A stretch of 31,261 bases of DNA from positions 1 through 31,261 of the forward strand of contig NZ_JBKHAQ010000024.1 in the NCBI RefSeq assembly GCF_046542825.1. Direction: 5' to 3'. How positions within the stretch are numbered: the stretch's first letter is position 1; each line of letters starts with the position of its first letter. Source of the stretch: Rhodosalinus sp046542825. GTDB taxonomy: Bacteria; Pseudomonadota; Alphaproteobacteria; Rhodobacterales; Rhodobacteraceae. The notes under the pieces were generated by a model. It was not told the DNA's origin. It saw only the letters and a program-made list of their open reading frames with translations, and made no database searches. This document shows positions 7,264-15,711 of this stretch, one piece after another. A program made the translations under genes and the position numbers.

Positions 7264-8325
7264 ATGGACATAATCCCCCTGCTCGAGCGGATCGGCGAGG
7301 CGCCCGCGGCGGCGCTCTTCGGGGTGCTGACCGGCCTGATCTTCGGCGTGGCGGCGCAGCGGTCGCGCTTCTGCCTGCGCGCGGCGACGGTCGAATTCGC
7401 GCGTGGCCGGCTGGGCGACAAGGTGGCGGTCTGGCTGCTGACCTTCTCGACCGCGCTGGTCTGGGTGCAGGCGGCGGCGCTGACAGGGCTGTTGCGCCCC
7501 GACGACGCGCGCATGATGGCGGTGCCGGGCAGCTGGTCCGGCGCGATCATCGGCGGGCTGATGTTCGGCGCGGGCATGGTGCTGGCGCGCGGCTGCTCGG
7601 GGCGGCTGCTGGTGCTGGCGGCGACGGGCAACCTGCGCTCGGTGGTCTCCGGCCTGATCTTCGCGGTGGTGGCGCAGATGGCGCTCGCCGGCTGGCTCAC
7701 GCCGGCGCGCGACCGTCTGGCGGGGCTCTGGATCACGGAAGGCGGTCAGAACCTGAACCTGCTGACCTGGGCGGGCCTGCCGCAGTGGGGCGGGCTTGCG
7801 CTTGGGCTTGCCATCGCGGCGGTCGCGCTCGAGCTTTCCCGGCGCAACCGGATCGGCCCCGCGCGGCTGGTCTTCGCCTCGGGCGTCGGCTTCTCGGTGG
7901 CCGTGGGCTACTGGCTGACCTTTTCGCTCGCTCAGGTGGCCTTCGACCCGGTGACCATCGAAAGCATCACCTTCACTGGCCCCTCTGCCAGCACGCTGAT
8001 GTTCACCCTCGACCGGGCGGCGATCCTCGACTTCGACATCGGTCTCGTGCCGGGCGTCTTCCTCGGCGCGTTCCTTGCGGCATGGTGGGGCCGGGAGCTG
8101 AAGTTCCAGGGCTTCGAGAGCGAGATCAGCATGCGCAAGGCGATGGTCGGCGCGGCGATGATGGGCTTCGGGGGCATGCTTGCGGGGGGCTGCGCGATCG
8201 GGGCGGGCGTCACCGGCGGCTCGATCTTCGCGGGCACGGCCCTGATGGCGCTCTTCTGCATGTGGCTGGGTGCAATCGTGACGGATGTCCTGGTCGATCA
8301 GCGGGCCGCGGCGCAGGCGGCGTGA
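7264..8325 (+). CDS. YeeE/YedE family transporter, TsuA-like (thiosulfate/sulfur import)
   Basis: A 353-aa polytopic membrane protein of the YeeE/YedE family. The three cysteines characteristic of the thiosulfate-transporting members sit in their motifs: C37 in SRFCLRA, C111 in ARGCSGRL and C310 in AGGCAIGAG. In the characterised TsuA, conserved cysteines line the path and relay the thiosulfate ion; the same job is likely here but unproven. Two halves of similar architecture are visible, each with a glycine-rich Cys loop. I chose ATG 7264 because GGAGG lies 7 nt upstream; the in-frame upstream start at 7186 has no site. No rhodanese or sulfur-oxidation partner is adjacent. Confidence 0.9.
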   Translation: MDIIPLLERIGEAPAAALFGVLTGLIFGVAAQRSRFCLRAATVEFARGRLGDKVAVWLLTFSTALVWVQAAALTGLLRPDDARMMAVPGSWSGAIIGGLMFGAGMVLARGCSGRLLVLAATGNLRSVVSGLIFAVVAQMALAGWLTPARDRLAGLWITEGGQNLNLLTWAGLPQWGGLALGLAIAAVALELSRRNRIGPARLVFASGVGFSVAVGYWLTFSLAQVAFDPVTIESITFTGPSASTLMFTLDRAAILDFDIGLVPGVFLGAFLAAWWGRELKFQGFESEISMRKAMVGAAMMGFGGMLAGGCAIGAGVTGGSIFAGTALMALFCMWLGAIVTDVLVDQRAAAQAA

Positions 8326-8336
8326 GCGCCGTCTTT

Positions 8337-8420
8337 CAATGGTCTGAAAATACCCATTCCGCGCGCCGCTGCGACGCCGGGCCCGCGGCTGGGCACGGGC
8401 CTGGGTATTTCCGGACCATT
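8337..8420. terminator. 20-bp inverted repeats between convergent genes (bidirectional terminator or small mobile element)
   Basis: The arms CAATGGTCTGAAAATACCCA (8337-8356) and TGGGTATTTCCGGACCATTG (8401-8420) are complementary at 18 of 20 positions and enclose 44 GC-rich bases. The element sits exactly between the transporter stop (8325) and the priA stop (8428), where a bidirectional terminator is expected. Both arms carry the GGGTATTT core seen in the repeats at 13.1 and 14.4 kb, so the terminator may derive from a repetitive element. Confidence 0.7.
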
Positions 8421-8427
8421 GAAGGAT

Positions 8428-10641
8428 CTAGAAGAAGCTCTGCGGGTCGATGTCCACGGCAAGGCGCAGGGGCGGTTTCACCTCGACCTGCGCGATCCAG
8501 TCCGAAAGCGCGCCCTGCAACGGGGCACCTTTCGCCGCCTTGACCAGCAGGCGCACGCGGTGGCGGCCGCGGATCCGGGCGATGGGCGCGGGCGCCGGGC
8601 CCCAGACCTGCGCGCCGATGCGTCTGAGCGGCGCATCGGCGCGGGCAAGCGCCTGCGCCAGCTCGAAGACCGGCTGCGGTTCGGGGCCCGACAGTATGAT
8701 CCCCGCCAACCGGCCGTAGGGCGGCATCCCTGCCGCCTGCCGCGCCGCGGCCTCGGCGCGCCAGAAGCCCTCCTCGTCGCCGGCGAGGATGGCGCGGATC
8801 ACCGGATGCTCGGGCTGGTGGGTCTGCAGCAGCGCCACGCCGGGCTTTTCGGCCCGCCCCGCGCGCCCTGCCACCTGCCGCATGAGCTGGAAGGTGCGCT
8901 CCGCCGCCCGCAGGTCCGAGCCGTGCAAAGCGAGGTCGGCGTCGATCACCCCCACCAGCGTGAGCAGAGGGAAGTTGTGACCCTTGGCGACGAGCTGCGT
9001 GCCGATCACGATGTCGGCGCCGCCTTCCGCGATGGCGGCGATCTCGGCCTTGAGCGCGCGGGCCGAGGCGAAGAGGTCGGAACTGAGCACCGCAAGCCGC
9101 GCGCCCGGAAAGCGCGCCGCCGCCTCCTCGGCCAGCCGCTCGACGCCGGGACCGATCGCGGCGAGGCTGTCCTCCTTGCCGCACTCGGGACAGGCGGCCG
9201 GCGTCGGGATCGACTCGCCGCACTGGTGGCAGACGAGACGCCTGAGAAAGCGGTGTTCGACCAGCCGCGCGTCGCAGTGCGGGCACCCGATCTGATGCCC
9301 GCAGGCGCGGCAGAGCGTGACCGGGGCATAGCCGCGCCGGTTGATGAAGAGCATCGCCTGCTCGCCCGCCTCGATCCGCGTCTCGACCGCGCGCGCCAGC
9401 GTCCCGGATATCCAGCGGCCGGCGGGCAGCCCCTCTGCGCGCATGTCGATGGCCCGCATCTCGGGCAGGACCGCGCCGAAGCGCGCGGGCAGTTCGAGCC
9501 GCGCGTATTTGCCGGCCTCTGCATTGGCCCAGCTTTCCAGCGAGGGCGTGGCCGAGGCCAGCACCACCTGCGCCCGGGCCAGCGAGGCGCGCAGCACGGC
9601 CATGTCTCGCGCGTTGTAGAGCACCCCGTCCTCCTGCTTGTAGGAGCTGTCGTGCTCTTCATCCACGACGATCAGGCCCAGATCGGCGAAGGGCAGGAAG
9701 AGCGCAGAGCGCGCGCCCACCACCATCTGCGCGCCGCCCTCGCCCGCCATGCGCCAGACGCGGCGCCGTTCGGTCATCGTGAGGCCCGAGTGCCATTCGG
9801 CCGGCCGCGCGCCGAAGCGCGCCTCGACCCGGGCGAGGAATTCGGCTGTCAGCGCGATCTCGGGCAAGAGGACCAGCGCCTGCCGGCCCTGCGCAAGGCA
9901 TTCTGCCACCGCCTCGAGATAGACCTCGGTCTTGCCCGAGCCGGTGACGCCCTTGAGCAGCGTGGTGCCGTAGCCGCCCGGCGCCAGCGCCGCGCGCAGC
10001 CGGGCGGCCGCCGGCGCCTGATCCTCGCTCAGCGACTTGCCGCGCACCTGCGGGTCGAGCCGGGGAAAGGGCGCGTCGCGCGGCGTCTCGATCTCGGCCA
10101 CCGCGCCCTGCGCGACAAGGCCCTTGACGACCGAGGACGAGACACCCGCCTCGTCGGTCAGTTCGCGCAGAGTCAGACCGGATTCGGCCGCCTCCAGCAC
10201 CTCCAGCACGCGTTCGCGCGCCTCGGTCATGCGCGTGGGCGCCGCGTCCCCCAGGCGGTAGAGCCGCTGCATCGACGGCGGATCGCCCAGCCCCGGCGCG
10301 CGCGTCGCCAGCCGCAGCATCGCGGGCAGCGGCGTCAGCGTGTAGTCCGCCGCGCGTTCGAGAAACCCGCGCAGCTCGGCGCGCATCGGGGCCGCGTCGA
10401 GCACGCGCAGCAACGGCCGCAGCTTCGCCTCCGGCACCTCGCCGCTGCCCGGCCCCCAGACCACGCCCAGGACGCGGCGCGGCCCCAGCGGCGCCTCGAC
10501 GAAGGCGCCCGCGCGCACGCCGCCTTCGGGCGCGCGATAGTCGAAGGGCCGGCCCAGCGGCTGCGTCGTCAGAACGGCGATCCGCGCGCCTTCGGGGTAG
10601 AAGGCGGACGGATCGGAACGCGGGGTCGGGGCTTTGCTCAT
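8428..10641 (-). CDS. priA: Primosomal protein N' / replication-restart helicase PriA
   Basis: A 737-aa protein. The N-terminal 3'-DNA-binding domain (about 15-110) leads to helicase motifs: Walker A KGVTGSGKTE at about 230-239, LLPEIALT, DEEH at 327-330 and SATPSLES. The zinc-binding insert carries paired cysteines (CRACG, CPHC, CHQCG, CPECG). Motif V/VI (GTQLVAKGHNFP, QVAGRAGR) and the PPYGRLA C-terminal domain complete it. PriA reloads the replisome at stalled forks. The open frame continues upstream of 10641 into the transaldolase antisense, so I placed the start at ATG 10641 (MSKAP), just before the conserved domain. Confidence 0.95.
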   Translation of the reverse strand: MSKAPTPRSDPSAFYPEGARIAVLTTQPLGRPFDYRAPEGGVRAGAFVEAPLGPRRVLGVVWGPGSGEVPEAKLRPLLRVLDAAPMRAELRGFLERAADYTLTPLPAMLRLATRAPGLGDPPSMQRLYRLGDAAPTRMTEARERVLEVLEAAESGLTLRELTDEAGVSSSVVKGLVAQGAVAEIETPRDAPFPRLDPQVRGKSLSEDQAPAAARLRAALAPGGYGTTLLKGVTGSGKTEVYLEAVAECLAQGRQALVLLPEIALTAEFLARVEARFGARPAEWHSGLTMTERRRVWRMAGEGGAQMVVGARSALFLPFADLGLIVVDEEHDSSYKQEDGVLYNARDMAVLRASLARAQVVLASATPSLESWANAEAGKYARLELPARFGAVLPEMRAIDMRAEGLPAGRWISGTLARAVETRIEAGEQAMLFINRRGYAPVTLCRACGHQIGCPHCDARLVEHRFLRRLVCHQCGESIPTPAACPECGKEDSLAAIGPGVERLAEEAAARFPGARLAVLSSDLFASARALKAEIAAIAEGGADIVIGTQLVAKGHNFPLLTLVGVIDADLALHGSDLRAAERTFQLMRQVAGRAGRAEKPGVALLQTHQPEHPVIRAILAGDEEGFWRAEAAARQAAGMPPYGRLAGIILSGPEPQPVFELAQALARADAPLRRIGAQVWGPAPAPIARIRGRHRVRLLVKAAKGAPLQGALSDWIAQVEVKPPLRLAVDIDPQSFF

Positions 10642-10711
10642 GGCCGCAACCGGAGTAAACGCGACGGCGACAGAGGCCAAGCCGCAACCGCGTTCACCGA
10701 AAGAGAGACCC

Positions 10712-11365
10712 ATGAAATTCTTCGTCGACACCGCCGACATCGCGGCCATCCGCGAACTCCACGAACTTGGCGTCGTGGACGGCGTCACCACCAACCCCTC
10801 GCTGATCATGAAGTCGGGCCGCGACATCCGCGAGGTCACCGCCGAGATCTGCGCCCTTGTGGACGGCCCCGTGAGCGCCGAGACCGTCGCGCCGGACGCC
10901 GACGGCATGGTGGCCGAGGGGCGCGAGCTTGCGAAGATCGCGGACAACATCGCGATCAAGGTGCCGCTCACCTGGGAGGGGCTTAAGGCCTGCAAGACGC
11001 TTTCGGACGAGGGGCGCATGGTCAATGTCACGCTCTGCTTCTCCGCCGCGCAGGCCCTGCTGGCCGCCAAGGCGGGCGCCAGCTTCATCTCGCCCTTCAT
11101 CGGGCGGCTCGACGACATCAACCTCGACGGGCTGCAGCTCATTGCCGACATCCGCGAGATCTATGACGCGCACGGCTACGAGACAGAGGTGCTGGCCGCC
11201 TCGATCCGTTCGGTCAACCACATGACCGAATGCGCCAGGATCGGCGCCGACGTGGCCACCGCGCCTCCCGCGGTGATCAAGGCGATGGCCGCCCACCCGC
11301 TGACCGACAAGGGGCTTGCCGCCTTCCTCGCCGACTGGGAAAAAACGGGGCAGAAAATCCTCTGA
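10712..11365 (+). CDS. tal: Transaldolase (small TalC/FSA-type subfamily)
   Basis: A 217-aa single-domain TIM barrel. The N-terminal MKFFVDTAD and VTTNPSL blocks are diagnostic, and the Schiff-base lysine is K83 (AIKVPLT). Two residues help separate true transaldolases from fructose-6-phosphate aldolases: here the FSA glutamine is Glu (SAE, residue 57) and the FSA tyrosine is Phe (SPFI, F129), as in transaldolases. It transfers dihydroxyacetone units between pentose-phosphate-pathway sugars. It is divergent from priA with a 70-bp spacer. The DUF484 gene follows after 39 bp on the same strand. Confidence 0.93.
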   Translation: MKFFVDTADIAAIRELHELGVVDGVTTNPSLIMKSGRDIREVTAEICALVDGPVSAETVAPDADGMVAEGRELAKIADNIAIKVPLTWEGLKACKTLSDEGRMVNVTLCFSAAQALLAAKAGASFISPFIGRLDDINLDGLQLIADIREIYDAHGYETEVLAASIRSVNHMTECARIGADVATAPPAVIKAMAAHPLTDKGLAAFLADWEKTGQKIL

Positions 11366-11404
11366 GCGCGTGCTAGTGTGTCTGAAAAACCAGAGGCACG
11401 AGGC

Positions 11405-12112
11405 ATGAGCAGCACTACAGCCCTGATCGACCCGTCCCTGCGGGCGCGCCTGATCGCGTCGCCGGAAACCATCCTCGAAGACGCCGAAGTGATGCGCGCG
11501 CTGGTCGCGGCGAACGAGCGCACGATGGGCGCCAACATCGTCGACATGCGCGGCATCGCCATGGAGCGGCTGGAAGCGCGGCTCGACCGGCTGGAAGAGA
11601 CGCACCGCAGCGTCATCGCCGCGGCCTACGACAACCTCGCCGGCACCAACCAGGTGCATCGCGCGATCCTGCGGATGCTCGATCCCGCGGATTTCGCGGC
11701 ATTCCTTGCCGATCTCGAGGGCGAGGTCGCGGCGATCCTTCGGGTCGAGGCGCTGCGGCTGGTTCTTGAGTCCGCGCAGGGTCAGGTCGACCCGGTGCTG
11801 TCACGGCTGGGCGGCGTGCTGCGCGTGACCGAGCCCGGGTTCGGCCCGCGCTACCTTGGTGCGGAGGGCCCGGTGCCCCGCCCCGTGACGCTCCGCCAGA
11901 TCGACGGCGGCGCGCGCCGGCTCTACGGGGATGCGGCGGCAGAGCTTCGATCCGAGGCCGTGATCCGGCTGGACCTGGGCGAGGGCCGGCTGCCCGGCTA
12001 CCTGCTGATGGGATCCGAGGATCCGCACCAGTTCAGCCCGCAGCACGGCACCGACCTGCTGGCCTTCTTCGGCGGCGTCTTCGAGCGCACGATGCGGCGC
12101 TGGCTGGCGTGA
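11405..12112 (+). CDS. DUF484 family protein
   Basis: A 235-aa protein with the DUF484 pattern: an N-terminal helical segment (DPSLRARLIASPETILEDAEVMRALVAA) and a coiled-coil-like stretch (MERLEARLDRLEETHRSVI), then a GAF-like C-terminal half ending LLMGSEDPHQFSPQHGTDLLAFFGGVFER. Function is unknown, but DUF484 genes often sit directly before xerC in proteobacteria, as here. I chose ATG 11405; an in-frame GTG at 11378 is possible. The stop overlaps the xerC GTG start by 4 bases (GTGA), so they are translationally coupled. Confidence 0.88.
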   Translation: MSSTTALIDPSLRARLIASPETILEDAEVMRALVAANERTMGANIVDMRGIAMERLEARLDRLEETHRSVIAAAYDNLAGTNQVHRAILRMLDPADFAAFLADLEGEVAAILRVEALRLVLESAQGQVDPVLSRLGGVLRVTEPGFGPRYLGAEGPVPRPVTLRQIDGGARRLYGDAAAELRSEAVIRLDLGEGRLPGYLLMGSEDPHQFSPQHGTDLLAFFGGVFERTMRRWLA

Positions 12113-13038
12113 TCTCGAAGGGGGCCGCGGAGGCGCTGGAGGGGTGGCTGGCCGCGCGCCGGGCGCTTCGCGGCGGCGCGCCCAACACGGAGGCGGCCTA
12201 TCGCGCCGATGTCGCGGATTTCATGGGCTTTCTGGCCGAGCATCACGGCGGGCCGCAGGGCCGCGCGGCGCTGGCGCGCGCGGGGCTTGGCGACGTGCGC
12301 GCCTGGCTTGCACGGGGGCGCGCGGGGGGCGCGGGACCACGCACGCTTGCCCGGCGACTTTCGGCGCTCAAGAGCTTCTACCGCTGGCTGGCCGAGACGG
12401 ACGGCTTCGACGCCTCCGCGATCCTTGCCGCGCGCGCGCCGAAGTACCCGCGCGGCCTGCCCCGCCCGCTTGCAGAGGAGGCGGCACGCGAGCTGCTGGA
12501 CACCGTGGGTCTGCAGCACGCGGAAGCCTGGATCGCCGCGCGCGATGCGGCGGTTGTGACGCTGCTTTACGGCTGCGGCCTGCGGATCGCGGAGGCGCTG
12601 TCGCTGAAGGGCCGCGACTGGCCCTTCGGCGAGAGCCTGCGCATCACCGGCAAGGGGGGACGGACGCGGCTGGTGCCGCTCATCCCGGCCGCGCGGGAGG
12701 CGGTGGGAGCGTATCTGCGGCTCTGTCCCTTCGCCCTGGAACGCGATGCGCCTCTCTTTCGCGGGGCTCGCGGCGGCGAGCTGAACCCCCGCCTCGTGCA
12801 GAAGGCGACCGCGCAGGCGCGCGCGCAGTTGGGCCTGCCGGCCTCGGCCACGCCGCACGCCCTGCGCCACAGCTTCGCCACCCATCTGCTGGCCGCGGGC
12901 GGCGACCTGCGCGTGATCCAGGAACTGCTGGGGCATGCCTCGCTCTCCACGACGCAGGGCTATACCGCGGTGGACACCGCGCGGCTGATCGAGGTCTACG
13001 AGGCCGCCCACCCCAAGGCGCGGGGCGCCGGCGGCTGA
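12109..13038 (+). CDS. xerC: Site-specific tyrosine recombinase XerC
   Basis: A 309-aa tyrosine recombinase. The N-terminal SAM-like core-binding domain (about 8-105, with TLARRLSALKSFYRWL) is followed by the catalytic domain with the full residue set: R159 (CGLRIAEAL), K182 (GKGGR), H250 and R253 (HALRHSFATHLL), H276 (LLGHASL) and the nucleophile Y285 (TQGYTAV). XerC acts with XerD at dif to resolve chromosome dimers. It starts with GTG inside the DUF484 stop. The housekeeping neighbourhood favours the chromosomal XerC over a phage or integron integrase. Confidence 0.93.
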   Translation: MISKGAAEALEGWLAARRALRGGAPNTEAAYRADVADFMGFLAEHHGGPQGRAALARAGLGDVRAWLARGRAGGAGPRTLARRLSALKSFYRWLAETDGFDASAILAARAPKYPRGLPRPLAEEAARELLDTVGLQHAEAWIAARDAAVVTLLYGCGLRIAEALSLKGRDWPFGESLRITGKGGRTRLVPLIPAAREAVGAYLRLCPFALERDAPLFRGARGGELNPRLVQKATAQARAQLGLPASATPHALRHSFATHLLAAGGDLRVIQELLGHASLSTTQGYTAVDTARLIEVYEAAHPKARGAGG

Positions 13039-13065
13039 AGTCCGTGCCGGAACCGGCCGCCGACA

Positions 13066-13130
13066 GGGGGCGCTGCCCCCTCGGCCCTTGCGGGCCTCAC
13101 CCCCGGGGTATTTCGGGCAAGAGGAAGGAC
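13066..13130 (+). repeat. Composite intergenic repeat: hairpins plus GGGTATTTC element
   Basis: This region begins with a GGGGGC/GCCCCC hairpin. Next is TCGGCCCTTGCGGGCCTC (13081-13098), which matches the first half of the multi-hairpin repeat (copy B) at 17 of 18 bases. The element GGGGTATTTCGGGCAAGAGG continues to GAAGGAC at 13130. The last 26 bases recur at 14391-14416 with one mismatch. It lies after the xerC stop and before pcs and may also end xerC transcription. Confidence 0.75.
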
Positions 13131-13254
13131 TGGGGGCGCGGCCTCTGCCGCTTCCGGACGGACATGTTTTCCGGATGGACACGAGGCGTGCCAGCGCACG
13201 GCGGGCACGCCACGGCGGTTGAACCGGTCCGCGCTTTCCGCCATGAGGGGCGCC

Positions 13255-13947
13255 ATGTCTCCGACCGTGCAGGCGATCCTCGTCCATCTCTTCACCGCCA
13301 CGGGCGCGGTCTTCGCGATGCTGGCGATGCTGGCGGCGGCCGGGGGCGACTGGCCGATGATGGTGCTCTGGCTGATCGTCGCCTTCGCGGTGGACGGGGT
13401 GGACGGTCCGCTGGCACGGCGCTTCCATGTGCGCACGCATGGCGCGCGTTTCGACGGCGACCTTCTGGACCTGATCATCGACTATCTGACCTACGTCTTC
13501 ATTCCCGCCTTCGCGCTCTTCGAGTCGGGGCTGCTGCCGGGCTGGACCGGCTGGGTGGCGATCATCCTGATCACCTTCGCCTCGGCGCTCTATTTCGCCG
13601 ACACGCGGATGAAGACGGGTGACAAGTCGTTCAACGGCTTTCCGGGCTGCTGGAACATGGTGGTGCCGGTGCTTTTCGTGGTCGAGCCCGCCTTCTGGCT
13701 GATCTTCGGGCTGGTGGCGTCGCTGGCCGTCGCGATGTTCCTGCCGCTGCGCTTCATCCATCCGGTGCGCACCAGACGCTGGCGCACGCTGTCGCTGCCC
13801 GTGGCGGTGCTGTGGTCGGCGCTGGTGTTCTGGGCGGCATGGCACGAGTTCGAGGCAAGCGCCGCAGTGACCTGGGCGCTGAGCCTCTCGTCGATCTACC
13901 TGCTCTTTGCAGGCATCGCGCAGCAGATGCTGCCCGACCGCGGCTGA
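13255..13947 (+). CDS. pcs: Phosphatidylcholine synthase
   Basis: A 230-aa polytopic membrane enzyme of the CDP-alcohol phosphatidyltransferase superfamily. The catalytic motif DG-x2-(G)-x-AR...G...D...D appears as DGVDGPLARRF followed by HGARFDGDLLDLIIDY at about residues 46-79. The N-terminus (ILVHLFTATGAVFAML) and the later TRMKTGDKSFNGFPGCWN segment are typical of bacterial Pcs. It condenses CDP-diacylglycerol with choline to phosphatidylcholine at the inner membrane. The start is uncertain: ATG 13255 has GAGGGG just upstream; ATG 13243 and TTG 13219 are alternatives. An 8-bp inverted repeat (GGCGTGCC/GGCACGCC) lies upstream near 13185-13211. Confidence 0.92.
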   Translation: MSPTVQAILVHLFTATGAVFAMLAMLAAAGGDWPMMVLWLIVAFAVDGVDGPLARRFHVRTHGARFDGDLLDLIIDYLTYVFIPAFALFESGLLPGWTGWVAIILITFASALYFADTRMKTGDKSFNGFPGCWNMVVPVLFVVEPAFWLIFGLVASLAVAMFLPLRFIHPVRTRRWRTLSLPVAVLWSALVFWAAWHEFEASAAVTWALSLSSIYLLFAGIAQQMLPDRG

Positions 13948-13958
13948 AGGCCGGGGGC

Positions 13959-14180
13959 TCAGGCCTGAGGATCGACGTCGTTCATCTTCGCGGTGACGAT
14001 CAGGGAATACATGAAGGCGGAGCGGTCGCCGCCGCGCTCCGAGCCGGCGAAGAGCCAGGACTTCCGGCCGAGGGCCACGCCACGGAGCGCGCGTTCGGCC
14101 GCGTTGTTCGTGAGGCAGATCCGGCCATCGTCGAGGAAGCGGGTGAAGGCGCCCCGAGGGTCTTTCCTGAACATGTAGTG
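13959..14180 (-). pseudogene. IS66-family transposase remnant (C-terminal fragment)
   Basis: About 70 codons match the conserved C-terminal end of IS66 transposases: FTRFLDDGRICLTNNAAERALRG, then ALGRKSWLFAGSERGGDRSAF and TAKMNDVDPQA. In intact members DPQA is normally followed by WLADVL; here the next codon is a stop. The N-terminal roughly 400 residues, including most of the catalytic domain, are absent, and the frame upstream of about 14180 is unrelated. No IS66 accessory genes or clear terminal repeats remain. It is a decayed insertion next to pcs. Confidence 0.85.
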
Positions 14181-14241
14181 TTCGGCCTGCCGGTTCAGGG
14201 GCTGAGCCGGGCGATCCGTGAGTTGTTCGATCTGACCGTTC

Positions 14242-14381
14242 CGTATCCTTCTTCCAATCCACGTTCCGTGCTGCGACCGCCCGGACACTCCCGAGCGGCC
14301 GGGAGGCCCTAACCCGCTGACTTTAAACCAGGATCAAGGCAGGCTGGGCTCCCGTGGGACCCTGTGATACGGAAGGATACG
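14242..14381. repeat. 10-bp inverted repeat around unexplained sequence beside the IS66 remnant
   Basis: CGTATCCTTC (14242-14251) and GAAGGATACG (14372-14381) are perfect inverted copies 120 bp apart. The sequence between them has no gene that I can support. They could be leftover ends of an inserted element, but ten bases can recur by chance. Confidence 0.4.
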
Positions 14382-14390
14382 CCTCCGGCG

Positions 14391-14416
14391 GGGGTATTTC
14401 TGGCAAGAGGAAGGAC
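14391..14416 (+). repeat. Second GGGTATTTC...GGCAAGAGGAAGGAC element
   Basis: It starts GGGGTATTTCTGGCAAGAGG and differs at one of 26 bases from 13105-13130, in the same orientation. It is preceded by GCCTCCGGCG. Together the two copies form direct repeats around pcs and the IS66 remnant. It lies 6 bp beyond the stop of the SPFH gene, on the opposite strand. Confidence 0.8.
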
Positions 14417-14422
14417 CGGGCG

Positions 14423-15532
14423 TCAGTCCCCGGGAGAAGGGGGGGGCGGTGGGGGCATCACGGTGAAGAGCTGCGCGAGTTCGGCCACGTCCTCGGCCCG
14501 TTTCCAGCCGTCCTGCCCGGCGGTCCAGACGAAGGTGTCGCGCGTGAGCTCGCCGGAGGCCGCCATCCGGCCCAGCGCGGCCTTGGAAAAGGGGCCCTTC
14601 GTCTGCCCGTTCTCCGCGATGTGCCAGACGTGCTCGACCGGCGGGGGCGGCGGGGCGGGTTGCGCAGGCTGCGCGCCCCAGGGCCCCTGGCGGGCCATCT
14701 GCGCGCCCATCGCCATGCCCATGCCCGCGCCCAGCCCCGCGGCCATGCCGCCGCCTGCGGGATTGTCGGCCGCGCGGCTCATCGCCTCGGCGGCGGAATA
14801 CTGCGCGAAGCGGTCGAGATCGCCCACCAGCCCCATCGAGGTGCGCTTGTCGAGCGCGGCCTCCACCGCCTGCGGCAGCGAGATGTTCTCGATGTAGAGC
14901 TCGGGGATCTGCAACCCGTAGTCGGCCATCACCGGCGCGATCTCGCGTGCCACCAGCTTGCCGAGATCGGCGGTGTTGGCCGCCATGTCCAGCACCGGGA
15001 TGCCCGAGGCCGCCAGCGCGCGGCTCACCTCCTGCACGATCACGTTGCGGATCTGGAAGCTGATCTCGTCCATCGTGAATTCGCCGTCGGTGCCCACGAT
15101 CTCCTGCAGGAAGCGGGCGGGGTCGGCGACGCGGATCGCGTAAGTGCCGAAGGCGCGCAGCCGGACGGGGCCGAACTCCGGGTCGCGGGCGATCACCGGG
15201 TTCTTGGTGCCCCACTTGAGGTTCGCAAAGCGCGTGGTGGAGACGAAGTAGACCTCGGACTTGAAGGGCGAGCGGAAGCCGTGATCCCAGTGCTGCAGCG
15301 TCGTCAGGATCGGCATGTTGTTGGTCTCGAGCATGTAGAGACCGGGGGTGAAGACGTCCGCGAGCTGCCCCTCGTGGACGAAGACCGCCGCCTGCCCCTC
15401 GCGCACCGTCAGCTTGGCGCCGTACTTGATCTCGTGCCCGTGGCGCTCGAACCGCCAGACCAGCGTGTCGCGGGTCTCGTTCGTCCATTCGATGACGTCG
15501 ATGAACTGGCCGGAGAGGAAACTGAAGACCAT
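14423..15532 (-). CDS. SPFH/band-7 protein with C-terminal GYF_2 domain
   Basis: A 369-aa protein. The SPFH domain spans about residues 25-240 (KLTVREGQAAVFVHEGQ, then DGEFTMDEISFQIRNVI and APVMADYGLQIPELYIENISLP). A Gly/Ala/Met-rich linker (GGGMAAGLGAGMGMAMGAQM) and a proline run lead to a GYF_2 (DUF4339) domain at about 305-355 (HVWHIAENGQTKGPFSKAAL...DTFVWTAGQDGWKRAEDV). It ends in poly-proline. The family is the YdjI/virion-core-like group; no transmembrane helix is visible, so membrane association would be through SPFH assembly. ATG 15532 begins the typical MVFSFLSGQFIDVIEW. Exact role unknown. Confidence 0.87.
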   Translation of the reverse strand: MVFSFLSGQFIDVIEWTNETRDTLVWRFERHGHEIKYGAKLTVREGQAAVFVHEGQLADVFTPGLYMLETNNMPILTTLQHWDHGFRSPFKSEVYFVSTTRFANLKWGTKNPVIARDPEFGPVRLRAFGTYAIRVADPARFLQEIVGTDGEFTMDEISFQIRNVIVQEVSRALAASGIPVLDMAANTADLGKLVAREIAPVMADYGLQIPELYIENISLPQAVEAALDKRTSMGLVGDLDRFAQYSAAEAMSRAADNPAGGGMAAGLGAGMGMAMGAQMARQGPWGAQPAQPAPPPPPVEHVWHIAENGQTKGPFSKAALGRMAASGELTRDTFVWTAGQDGWKRAEDVAELAQLFTVMPPPPPPSPGD

Positions 15533-15711
15533 GCGCGCGCTCGCTTCTCGTGAAGGCGTGGCCACAGTATACGCAGGGCATGGACCGAGCGCCACTGCGT
15601 GGCAGCCCGGCGCGGAGAGGCGATCCCAGCGCGCGACGCGGGGCGGGATCCGGCGCACGACGCTGACGCCGACGCCGACGGCACCGGGCACGGGCCGTCA
15701 CCCGCCGCGCG

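Noticed and set aside
8419..10986. 855-codon plus-strand open frame opposite priA
   Set aside because: It is the antisense of priA, rich in Arg/Gly/Ala and without motifs.
13219..13254. TTG 13219 as the pcs start
   Set aside because: No ribosome-binding site precedes it, and the added residues are not typical; ATG 13255 has GAGGGG just upstream.
13959..14288. An intact 109-aa gene of its own
   Set aside because: Only the part after about 14180 on the minus strand resembles IS66; the rest is unrelated, so it is a truncated transposase fragment.
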